Assembly: GCA_945292135.1 (NCBI GenBank)
Contig: CALYRA010000071.1
Coordinates: forward strand, 1-6,570
DNA length: 6,570 nt
Source of the DNA: an uncultured Dysgonomonas sp.
Lineage (GTDB): Bacteria > Bacteroidota > Bacteroidia > Bacteroidales > Dysgonomonadaceae
Direction: 5' to 3'
Shown here: positions 1 through 6,377 of the stretch, piece by piece
How the letters are laid out: every line of letters begins with the position of its first letter
Position numbering within the stretch: the stretch's first letter is position 1
The notes under the pieces: generated by a model
Told to the model about the DNA's origin: nothing
Seen by the model: the letters and a program-made list of their open reading frames with translations, nothing else
The model's database searches: none
Position numbers and translations under genes: made by a program

Positions 1-2
1 TT

Positions 3-530
3 AAATATGCTACGACAGATAATTTTACAAAAGTTATACTTTATCAAGGAGGATTGAATAAAGCCTATTTACATCCCCTTGCAGCTCAAAAATTAGCGAA
101 AGCTCAAGAAATCCTAAAAAAAAATAATCCTAACCTTTCATTACTGATATATGACGCAGCTCGTCCCAGAAGCATTCAACGCATCATGTATAATGTCGTA
201 AAAAATACGCCTCAGCATAATTATGTAGCGGAACCAACACGCACCGGTTTACATAATTATGGTATGGCAGTAGACCTCACTTTGTGTGATGATAAAGGTA
301 TAGCATTAGACATGGGAACCCCTTTTGATTTTTTCGGGCAGGCAGCTGCGATTCGTGATGAAGAAGGACTTGTGGAAAGAGGAGTATTGACCAAAACGCA
401 AGTCGCGAACCGTCGGTTGTTACGAAAAGTAATGACGCAAGCCGGATTTTTATCAATACAAGGTGAATGGTGGCACTTTAACGCTGTTTCGCTCAGTGAT
501 GCGCGCGCAAAGTATGATGTTTTAGAATAA
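3..530 (+). CDS. D-Ala-D-Ala dipeptidase (VanX/DdpX, peptidase family M15D), 5' end outside the window
   Basis: Zinc peptidase that splits D-alanyl-D-alanine; in organisms without vancomycin resistance the family serves peptidoglycan dipeptide recycling or turnover. Counting residues from the TTG at 54, the M15D signature is complete: a YDAARPRS segment (33-40) like the family's Y-D-x-x-R-P, zinc ligands H67 and D74 in HNYGMAVD, and E138-W-W-H141 supplying the catalytic Glu and third zinc ligand. The spacings (7 and 3) match VanX. The frame stays open to base 3, and the upstream codons read KYATTDNFTKVILYQGG, which resembles the usual N-terminal part of the family (YATT-NFT), so the true start and any signal peptide lie upstream of the window. 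It ends in TAA, 94 bases before dnaG. Whether it is periplasmic or cytoplasmic cannot be judged. The fold and active site are certain; the physiological substrate is inferred from the family. Confidence 0.9.
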   Translation, partial: KYATTDNFTKVILYQGGLNKAYLHPLAAQKLAKAQEILKKNNPNLSLLIYDAARPRSIQRIMYNVVKNTPQHNYVAEPTRTGLHNYGMAVDLTLCDDKGIALDMGTPFDFFGQAAAIRDEEGLVERGVLTKTQVANRRLLRKVMTQAGFLSIQGEWWHFNAVSLSDARAKYDVLE

Positions 531-600
531 ATAGGAAGCGAATAATATCGAATAAAAAGTTTCTTTTCTATTAACATAACCCGACTTGTTACTCCCTTAA

Positions 601-608
601 TAATTTTG
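601..608 (+). promoter_or_regulatory. Candidate Bacteroidota -7 promoter element for dnaG
   Basis: TAATTTTG fits the TAnnTTTG -7 consensus of the Bacteroidota primary sigma factor and sits 16 bases before the dnaG ATG, which would give a leader of roughly 12 bases. No clear TTTG-like -33 element is present at the expected 19-21 base spacing (that stretch reads CATAAC), and the TTG at 586-588 is too close. This is a motif match only; AT-rich DNA yields such matches by chance. Confidence 0.35.
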
Positions 609-624
609 TACATTCGTCGTCGGT

Positions 625-2634
625 ATGATAGATCAGTCCACTATAGACCGCATTATTAATGCGGCAGACATTGTCGATGTTGTATCCCAATATGTTACTC
701 TCAAAAGAAGAGGGATAAACTATGTAGGTCTTTGTCCTTTTCATGAGGATAAAACCCCTTCTTTTTATGTATCCCCATCAAAGAATATATGTAAATGTTT
801 TGCATGCGGCGAAGGAGGAACGGCTGTACATTTTATAATGAAACATGAACAGCTATCATATTTTGACGCTTTACGGTTTTTAGCTAAAAGGTATAACATT
901 GAAGTTCAGGAAAGGGAGCTGACAGATGAGCAGTAGAAGGCGTATAATGAACGTGATAGTTTGTTTATACTGAACGAATATGCTCGGGATTATTTTGTGA
1001 AAACCTTACATGAACATATTGAAGGGAAATCCGTTGGATTGAGTTATTTTCGCGAAAGAGGATTTAGGGATGATATTATCAAAAAATTCCAGTTAGGATA
1101 TAACCTTGAAGAAAAAGATTCTTTTACGCAAGAAGCTTTAAGAGCAGGATACAAAGAGGATTATCTTGTAAAAACCGGATTGACGTTTAAAGGAGATAAT
1201 AATTACCTTGCTGACAGATTTAGAGGGCGCGTAATGTTTCCCGTACATACCTTATCCGGCAAAGTGGTAGCCTTTGGCGGTCGTATCCTCAAGAAAGTCG
1301 AAAATACCGGTAAATATGTCAACTCACCTGAAAGTGATATTTATCATAAAGGAAATGAACTTTATGGTATCTTCTTTGCCAAACAAGCAATCACAAAGAA
1401 TGATTGTTGTTACCTTGTTGAAGGATATACCGATGTCATTTCTATGCATCAATCAGGAATTGAAAATGTAGTAGCATCTTCAGGTACGGCGCTCACACAT
1501 GGACAAATAAAACTCATACATCGATTCACAAATAATGTTACAGTCATATATGATGGCGATGCGGCAGGTATAAAAGCCGCATTGAGAGGGATAGACCTTT
1601 TGTTGGAAGAAGGTATGAATATAAAAGTTATCCTTCTGCCCGATGGCGAAGACCCCGATTCGTTTGCGAAAAAGCAAAATGCGGAATCTTTGTCGAAATA
1701 TATTGCCGAACATGAAGTCGACTTTATTCGATTTAAGACACAATTATTATTAGGCGATGCAGGAGAAGACCCTATAAAACGAGCTAACCTGATAACAGAT
1801 ATTGTAAACAGTATTTCTGTTATACCGGATAATATTGTTCGTACGGTTTACATCCGTGATTGCAGTCATTTGCTTGAAATAGATGAACAGGTATTGATAC
1901 GTGAGGTTAATAATAAACGTAGAAATTATCACGATCAAAAATTTGCGGAAAACAAACAAAATCAGAATAATTCTTATTCTAAACAAGAAGAATTTATGTC
2001 TTTTACTCCTAAAAACGGAGCGAGACAACAAACGAAAAAAAGCGTTTCAATATACAAATACGAGCGTGCTGTGCTTTATTATATCGTCCGTTATGGAGCT
2101 GAAATATTGATAGATGAATCTACAACCGAAAATGGGGAAAAAATAAAGCCAATAAATATTATTGAATTTATCAAGACAGATTTAGAACAAGATGGTTTGT
2201 GGTTTACTTATCCGCTCTATAAGCAGATGCTCGATGAGGCTATTGAACATCTGCAACAAGAAGGATTTACGCCTTCCCGTTATTTTCTAAGTCATCCGGA
2301 TACGCAAATCAGCAAGATCGCAGTAGATTTGATCAGTGATAAATATCAATTAAGTAAAGTTCATATAAAGCAATTTGGAGAGAACGTAAGTATGGAAGAT
2401 ACGCCCCTCTCCGAAGACAAACATTTAATAAAACATGTTCCGTGGGTATTGACTGAGCTAAAGAATGCTTATGTTAAACAACGAATGGATGAGATTACGG
2501 AACAATTGAAAGAAAAGCAGAAAGAAGGAAATTTTGAGCTTGTTATGAGCCTAATGACCGAACTCAAAGAACTAAAAGAAGTGAAAAAAATGTTGGACAA
2601 ATTTTTGGGCGAACGAATTGTCTTACCTAAATAA
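625..2634 (+). CDS. dnaG: DNA primase DnaG, full length but interrupted by one in-frame TAG codon
   Basis: Makes the RNA primers for lagging-strand synthesis, working with the DnaB helicase at the fork. Counting the TAG as residue 104, the reading frame has 669 positions, the usual length in Bacteroidota. Domains in order: CHC2 zinc-binding domain (about 1-100) with C37, H40, C58 and C61; linker holding the TAG; RNA polymerase domain with the RFRGRVMFP motif near 198-206; TOPRIM core with E266 (EGYTDV), D310 and D312 (DGDAAG) and the later DPD motif at 343-345, numbering very close to E. coli E265, D309 and D311; an Asn/Gln/Lys-rich linker (430-473); and a C-terminal helicase-binding region. 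ATG 625 is chosen because a stop at 601 closes the frame upstream and MIDQSTIDRI is a typical DnaG start. Without readthrough, the products would be a 103-residue zinc domain (625-936) and, only if translation restarted at TTG 961, a 557-residue polymerase part. Identity is certain; whether the gene is functional is open. Confidence 0.93.
934..936 (+). other. In-frame amber (TAG) codon within dnaG
   Basis: The codons read GAG CAG TAG AAG GCG TAT AAT GAA CGT GAT AGT TTG TTT, that is DEQ-stop-KAYNERDSLF. Both sides fit DnaG with no loss of frame and no missing residues, so the change is one substitution; CAG, AAG or GAG would each give a plausible linker residue. The codon falls between the zinc-binding and polymerase domains. 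The first in-frame ATG downstream is at 1234, inside the polymerase domain, so restart would need a weak start such as TTG 961 or GTG 997. Confidence 0.95.
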
Positions 2635-2636
2635 AT

Positions 2637-2690
2637 TTAGTTTTTGCAGATTTAAGATCAATAGTTTACGGGTCTTTGCAAAAAAACTAA
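2637..2690 (+). terminator. Candidate composite hairpin just after dnaG, possible terminator
   Basis: TTAGTTTTTGCA (2637-2648) is complementary to TGCAAAAAAACTAA (2677-2690) apart from two extra A bases, and an inner stem AAGATC (2654-2659) pairs with GGTCTT (2671-2676) with one wobble. It begins two bases after the dnaG stop. It is AT-rich and has no clean T tract right after the 3' arm, so it is not a canonical rho-independent terminator; an mRNA 3'-end stabiliser or a chance pairing in AT-rich DNA are alternatives. Confidence 0.35.
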
Positions 2691-2885
2691 TTATAAAAAT
2701 ATATTTTAACATTTGTATGAATTACTCGTTGCTTCAATCCTCTTTGTGTTCATTAAGCATTTAAACTATAAAAGATAGTGGACTCACAGATAAAAAAACT
2801 TTACAAAAAAAGTAAAATGTAAAAACAAAATTAAAAATGTTACCTTTATAAACTTTTGCAAACAAAAAAGAACTTTTGTGATTTT

Positions 2886-2899
2886 GCCGATGGATCGGC
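2886..2899. promoter_or_regulatory. GC-rich near-palindrome upstream of the ABC operon, possible operator or leader hairpin
   Basis: GCCGAT-GG-ATCGGC is a perfect 6+2+6 inverted repeat in otherwise very AT-rich DNA, 43 bases before the ABC ATPase start. As RNA it makes a five-pair stem with a UGGA loop. No T run follows on either strand, so a terminator is unlikely. Operator or leader structure is inferred from position and symmetry only; no regulator binding site is recognised. Confidence 0.35.
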
Positions 2900-2942
2900 G
2901 ACTAATTAAATAAAAAATATTAAAATAAAAATATCAGAAAAG

Positions 2943-3860
2943 ATGTTTTATCTCGAAGCGCTGGATGTAGTTAAACAATATGGAAATCATACCGCTCTGA
3001 GTGGAGTTAGCATACATGTGCCCCACGGGTGTATATACGGATTGCTTGGACCTAACGGAGCAGGCAAAAGTTCGCTTATCAGAATTATCAACCGTATCAC
3101 AGCTCCGGATCAAGGCAAAATATTGATAAATGGGAAAGAGTCATTACCCGAAGATATTTTCAATATAGGTTATATGCCCGAAGAACGAGGTTTATATAAA
3201 AAAATGAAAGTAGGAGAACACATCCTTTTTTTAGCGCGTTTGCGAGGATTGTCGAAAACAGATGCTAAAAAGAAGATGGAATATTGGCTCGATAGATTTG
3301 ATATCACTTCATGGGAACAGAAAAAGGTCGAGGAATTGTCAAAAGGCATGCAGCAAAAAATTCAATTTATAGCAACGGTCATTCATAATCCTGATTTATT
3401 TATCCTTGACGAGCCATTTAGTGGATTGGATCCGGTAAATGCGGAAACATTGAAAAATGAAATATTGGAATTGAAAAAAAATGGGAAAACAGTTATTCTT
3501 TCCACGCACAATATGGGATCAGTAGAAGAATTGTGTGATCAGATAACGCTTATCGACAAATCTAAAGCAATGCTTCAAGGCGATGTACAAGAAATACGCG
3601 CCCAATATCGTAAGCATATATTTAACATTGAAATAGCAGACAATAAAGCATTTGACGTTGTTTCGCCTAATTTCAAAGTACTATCTATTACGCCTAATAA
3701 ACAAAGTACTATTGTACAGATTCAGAAAAACGATGTCGAGACATCCAATTCTTTATTAATAAAAGACATTGTAGATAAGTATGAGATTCTATCTTTCCAA
3801 GAACAACTTCCTACAATGAATGATATATTTATCCAAATCGTATCCAACAAAGCGAAATGA
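2943..3860 (+). CDS. ABC-2 type transporter ATP-binding subunit (NatA/YhaQ-like)
   Basis: The 305-residue cytoplasmic ATPase of an exporter, driving the membrane subunit encoded next to it. All nucleotide-binding motifs are intact: Walker A GPNGAGKSS (36-44), IGYMPEERGLY (76-85) in the Q-loop region, where this subfamily carries the MPEERG form, signature LSKGM (132-136), Walker B LFILDE (152-157), D-loop SGLD (160-163) and switch His H189 in STHNM. The last 80 or so residues form a C-terminal extension beyond the ATPase fold, usual in the NatA/DrrA type. ATG 2943 starts the conserved strand LEALDVVKQYG directly; there is no Shine-Dalgarno, as normal for the phylum. The stop overlaps the permease start (ATGA), which indicates translational coupling. 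The NatA group is linked to sodium or drug export, but the substrate cannot be read from this sequence. Confidence 0.92.
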   Translation: MFYLEALDVVKQYGNHTALSGVSIHVPHGCIYGLLGPNGAGKSSLIRIINRITAPDQGKILINGKESLPEDIFNIGYMPEERGLYKKMKVGEHILFLARLRGLSKTDAKKKMEYWLDRFDITSWEQKKVEELSKGMQQKIQFIATVIHNPDLFILDEPFSGLDPVNAETLKNEILELKKNGKTVILSTHNMGSVEELCDQITLIDKSKAMLQGDVQEIRAQYRKHIFNIEIADNKAFDVVSPNFKVLSITPNKQSTIVQIQKNDVETSNSLLIKDIVDKYEILSFQEQLPTMNDIFIQIVSNKAK

Positions 3861-5209
3861 AAGCATTAAGTTTGATTATACAGCGCGAATATGCCGCAAC
3901 AGTGAAGACAAAGGCATTTATCATAACAACGATACTTATGCCCATAATAATGATCGTGATGATAGCATTACCTTCTTTTTTGATGAAGTTAGGAAATGAT
4001 GATATAAAGAAAATTTATGTTTTGGATCGTACAGGTATTTATTACCCACTGTTGGAATCTTCGGATAAATATCAATTTGAGAATTTGAAAGACGATGAAG
4101 CAGCGTTTCCCAGAAAAAATAATGATGGCGCCGGTCAGAATTCCGCTTTGCTGACAATTGATGCCGTATTGAATGATAAACCGACAGCAGCTACATTTTT
4201 TTCCGAGAAACAAAAACCACCTCGCGAACTGACCCAATATATAAACGAAGTGCTAACAAACGCCGTAAAGAATAAGACATTGAATGATTATACGGCAGAA
4301 ATGAATGTTGATAAGCAAGTAGCGGATTCTATAAATAAGATAACGACATCAAAAGAAAGCATAAAAATAACGACAAAGCAATGGGATGAAACAGGAGCGG
4401 AAAAAGATACAAAAAGCGATGCAGTTTCATACATCGGAATGGGGTTGACCTTTTTAATGTTTTTCTTTATCGTTATGAATGGATCAATGGTTATGCAAAG
4501 CGTCGTTGAGGAAAAAACAAATAAGATAGTAGAAGTTATAATATCTTCGACGAAACCATTTAACCTGATGATGGGCAAAATTATTGCGGTAGCGTTAACC
4601 GGACTGACTCAACTTGTGATTTGGATTGTTGTAGTTGCTATTGGAGGAGGAATTGTAATGACTGCGTTAGGAGTAGATGCAGCTACCCTCTCAACGATGG
4701 CTTCAGGAAGTGGCGATCCTCAACAAATGGCCGCGATGACGGGAGCCGATCCCAATATGCAGCTTGGTATAAAAGCTTTAGTCGGCGTTGATTGGATTAA
4801 AGTAATTTCCAGCTTTATTATATATTTCATAGGAGGATACTTGCTCTATGCTTCGCTATTTGCCATGTTTGGATCCGCTGCCAATGATTCGCAAGAAGCT
4901 CAACAATTTATCAGACCAGTAACAGTTATCCTGATGTTGGCATTTTATGTAGGATTTGCGGCTACCCGAAATCCCGAAGGAAATCTGGCTTTCTGGGGAT
5001 CTATTATACCATTTACGTCACCCATTGTAATGATGGTACGCCTTCCGTTTGAAGTTCCGATTTGGGAAATTATTTTATCATTTGTTTTGCTCTTTGCTTC
5101 AGCAATATGTTCAACAATGTTGGCAGGGAAGATTTACCGTACAGGTATTTTGATGCAAGGTAAAAAAACAAACTTCAAGGAAATATTTAAATGGCTGAGA
5201 TATAAATAA
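3857..5209 (+). CDS. ABC-2 type transporter permease subunit (NatB/YhaP-like)
   Basis: The 450-residue inner-membrane subunit of the exporter formed with the preceding ATPase. Layout: first membrane helix at about 21-43, a long hydrophilic, presumably extracytoplasmic domain (about 44-190), then a cluster of helices near 192-213, 240-270, 314-336, 353-370 and 402-424, with a further hydrophobic stretch near 381-395. The segment VVEEKTNKIVEVIISSTKP (216-234) before the third helix is the conserved cytoplasmic coupling region of NatB/YhaP-type permeases. A polar loop rich in Met, Gly and Ala (about 272-304) separates two helices. The start ATG lies inside the ATPase stop (ATGA), and the gene ends in tandem TAA stops followed by a terminator, so the two genes appear to form a complete two-gene operon. 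The exported substrate is unknown; no accessory periplasmic or outer-membrane partner is next to it. Confidence 0.9.
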   Translation: MKALSLIIQREYAATVKTKAFIITTILMPIIMIVMIALPSFLMKLGNDDIKKIYVLDRTGIYYPLLESSDKYQFENLKDDEAAFPRKNNDGAGQNSALLTIDAVLNDKPTAATFFSEKQKPPRELTQYINEVLTNAVKNKTLNDYTAEMNVDKQVADSINKITTSKESIKITTKQWDETGAEKDTKSDAVSYIGMGLTFLMFFFIVMNGSMVMQSVVEEKTNKIVEVIISSTKPFNLMMGKIIAVALTGLTQLVIWIVVVAIGGGIVMTALGVDAATLSTMASGSGDPQQMAAMTGADPNMQLGIKALVGVDWIKVISSFIIYFIGGYLLYASLFAMFGSAANDSQEAQQFIRPVTVILMLAFYVGFAATRNPEGNLAFWGSIIPFTSPIVMMVRLPFEVPIWEIILSFVLLFASAICSTMLAGKIYRTGILMQGKKTNFKEIFKWLRYK

Positions 5210-5227
5210 TAACAGTTTAATATATAA

Positions 5228-5266
5228 AAGACACATCTTGATGAATTAAGGTGTGTTTTCTGTTTT
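5228..5266 (+). terminator. Rho-independent terminator after the ABC operon
   Basis: AAGACACATCTT (5228-5239) pairs with AAGGTGTGTTTT (5248-5259) as a 12-pair stem with two G-T wobbles and an 8-base loop, followed by the T-rich tail CTGTTTT. It lies 18 bases after the permease stop and separates the ABC operon from ruvX. Confidence 0.75.
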
Positions 5267-5361
5267 AAATCTTAGTATCGCTTTATCATATAATATTAGT
5301 TTCTTATAAATAATTAAATCTGTTATTTGTCTGAATATAATATAAATAAATATTTTTTGTC

Positions 5362-5369
5362 TACCTTTG
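5362..5369 (+). promoter_or_regulatory. Bacteroidota -7 promoter element abutting the ruvX start
   Basis: TACCTTTG is a perfect TAnnTTTG match followed by C, the commonest Bacteroidota form. No TTTG lies at the ideal spacing upstream; the nearest are at 5326-5329 (too far) and 5356-5359 (too near). Position after a terminator and before a new gene run supports it. With the box ending six bases before ATG 5376, transcription would begin at or next to the start codon. Confidence 0.55.
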
Positions 5370-5375
5370 CCAAAT

Positions 5376-5792
5376 ATGGGACGATTGCTGGCTATAGATT
5401 ACGGAACTAAGCGAACCGGTATTGCGGTTTCGGATTCACTCAAAATAATAGCTAATGGGCTTACAACAGTTCCAACACATACATTATTTGATTTTCTGAA
5501 AAGCTATTTAGAAAAAGAAGATGTTGAATGTATAGTTGTCGGATTGCCGAAGCAAATGAATAATGAGTATTCGGATAATATGAAGAATATTCGTCCATTT
5601 GTAAAAAAGTTGAAAACAGACTATCCTGATATGAAGATAAAATATTATGATGAACGATTTACATCGTCAATAGCTCAACAAGCTATGATTGATGGAGGGT
5701 TAAAAAAAAAGGACAGGCAAAACAAAACTTTAGTAGATGAAATAAGCGCAGTTATCATATTACAAGATTATATGGAAAGTCTGCGTTTTTAA
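5376..5792 (+). CDS. ruvX: RuvX/YqgF family putative pre-16S rRNA nuclease (Holliday junction resolvase-like)
   Basis: A small cytoplasmic RNase H-fold nuclease of the YqgF family, known for 5' maturation of 16S rRNA and earlier annotated as a Holliday junction resolvase. From ATG 5376 it has 138 residues, the normal family length. Motifs: [15 protein letters not shown] (6-20) with the first acidic residue D8, [10 protein letters not shown] (53-62), YYDERFTS (90-97) with D92/E93, and [12 protein letters not shown] (121-132) with D121. A TTG nine bases upstream at 5367 is also in frame but lies inside the promoter box, and the family starts at [10 protein letters not shown], so I chose the ATG. 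It begins a unit with def 20 bases downstream. Confidence 0.92.
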   Translation: MGRLLAIDYGTKRTGIAVSDSLKIIANGLTTVPTHTLFDFLKSYLEKEDVECIVVGLPKQMNNEYSDNMKNIRPFVKKLKTDYPDMKIKYYDERFTSSIAQQAMIDGGLKKKDRQNKTLVDEISAVIILQDYMESLRF

Positions 5793-5812
5793 TAGATAAT
5801 TTTAATGTATTT

Positions 5813-6370
5813 ATGATATTACCAGTATATTTATATGGACAACCGGTTTTAAGAAAAGAATCGATCGATATAACACCGGATTACCCCCAATTAAAAGAAC
5901 TTATTGAAAATATGTTTGAGACTATGTATAATGCCGATGGAATAGGATTGGCAGCCCCTCAAGTAGGTCTCAATATCAGACTCTTTATTATAGATTTAGA
6001 ACCTTTGGCGGAAGATGAGCCAATGTATTCAGGATTTAAAAAGGTATTTATTAATCCTCGTATTGTTGAATATAAAGGTGAAATAGTGAAACTGAATGAG
6101 GGTTGTCTCAGTCTTCCCGGACTGTCCGAAGCAGTAGAGCGTGAAGAATCAATACGTATCCAATATTTTGATGAAGAATTTAAGTCTCATGATGAAGAAT
6201 ATTCCGACTTTTTTGCTCGTTGTATTCAACATGAGTATGATCATATCGAAGGCAAACTATTTATAGATAAGATATCAGCTATTCGTAAGCAGTTGATAAA
6301 GTCGAAGTTGAATAATATGCTCAAAGGCAAGGTTAAATGTCATTATAGAATTAAGGCTGTCCAGAAGTAA
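5813..6370 (+). CDS. def: Peptide deformylase
   Basis: Metalloenzyme that removes the formyl group from the N-terminal methionine of new proteins at the ribosome exit. It has 185 residues with all three family motifs: [10 protein letters not shown] (43-52, with Q50), EGCLS (96-100, metal ligand C98) and QHEYDH (139-144, metal ligands H140 and H144, catalytic E141). The conservative Tyr in HEYDH replaces the more usual Phe or Leu. The basic C-terminal tail after the IRKQLIK segment looks like that of Bacteroidota enzymes. The start ATG gives the standard MILPVYLYG opening. It follows ruvX by 20 bases and precedes the next gene by 7, so the three are probably co-transcribed. No sign of damage. 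Confidence 0.96.
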   Translation: MILPVYLYGQPVLRKESIDITPDYPQLKELIENMFETMYNADGIGLAAPQVGLNIRLFIIDLEPLAEDEPMYSGFKKVFINPRIVEYKGEIVKLNEGCLSLPGLSEAVEREESIRIQYFDEEFKSHDEEYSDFFARCIQHEYDHIEGKLFIDKISAIRKQLIKSKLNNMLKGKVKCHYRIKAVQK

Positions 6371-6377
6371 ATTTCTT

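Larger units (their letters stand above)
2635..2942. other. 308-base AT-rich non-coding gap between dnaG and the ABC operon
   Basis: I find no credible open reading frame, tRNA or known riboswitch here on either strand. Besides the hairpin next to dnaG it holds A-rich runs around 2791-2840, a direct repeat AACTTTTG at 2851-2858 and 2871-2878 (exactly 20 bases apart), a near-consensus -7 box TACCTTTA at 2841-2848 with no visible -33 partner, and a GC-rich near-palindrome at 2886-2899. It probably holds the 3' end of dnaG and the promoter and leader of the ABC genes. Confidence 0.6.

Noticed and set aside
46..56. AAGGAGG directly before TTG 54, looking like a strong ribosome binding site and start for the dipeptidase
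   Set aside because: The spacing to TTG is only about one base, the frame is open upstream to the window edge, and the upstream residues (YATTDNFT) match the family, so these bases encode Gln-Gly-Gly inside the protein. Bacteroidota also rarely use Shine-Dalgarno sequences.
54..530. Vancomycin resistance gene (vanX) interpretation
   Set aside because: The active site is of the VanX/DdpX type, but no vanH, vanA-type ligase or VanRS genes are visible, and chromosomal M15D dipeptidases are common in bacteria without resistance.
257..613. Antisense reading frame of 118 codons across the dipeptidase gene
   Set aside because: It is the shadow of a well-supported coding region, with no recognisable domain and no promoter of its own. 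The antisense frames at 1480-1743, 1750-2031, 3936-4157, 3989-4237, 4288-4578 and 6275-6478 were rejected for the same reason.
1901..2110. Second-frame reading frame of 69 codons within dnaG
   Set aside because: Low-complexity Lys/Ile/Leu-rich translation lying over the A-rich linker of dnaG; it has no start signal or homology I recognise. The 65-codon frame at 1274-1471 is likewise a shadow.
961..2634. Treating the polymerase part of DnaG as a separate gene starting at TTG 961
   Set aside because: It is in the same frame as the zinc-domain part with the linker intact across the TAG. No promoter or good start is visible, so one interrupted gene is the simpler reading; the split is kept only as a hypothesis.
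2799..2817. TTTAC-AAAAAAA-GTAAA inverted repeat in the dnaG-ABC gap
   Set aside because: A five-pair A/T stem is expected by chance in such A-rich DNA, and no T tract or other signal accompanies it.
5367..5375. TTG 5367 as start of ruvX, adding three residues
   Set aside because: It overlaps the predicted -7 box, and the conserved protein begins at ATG 5376.
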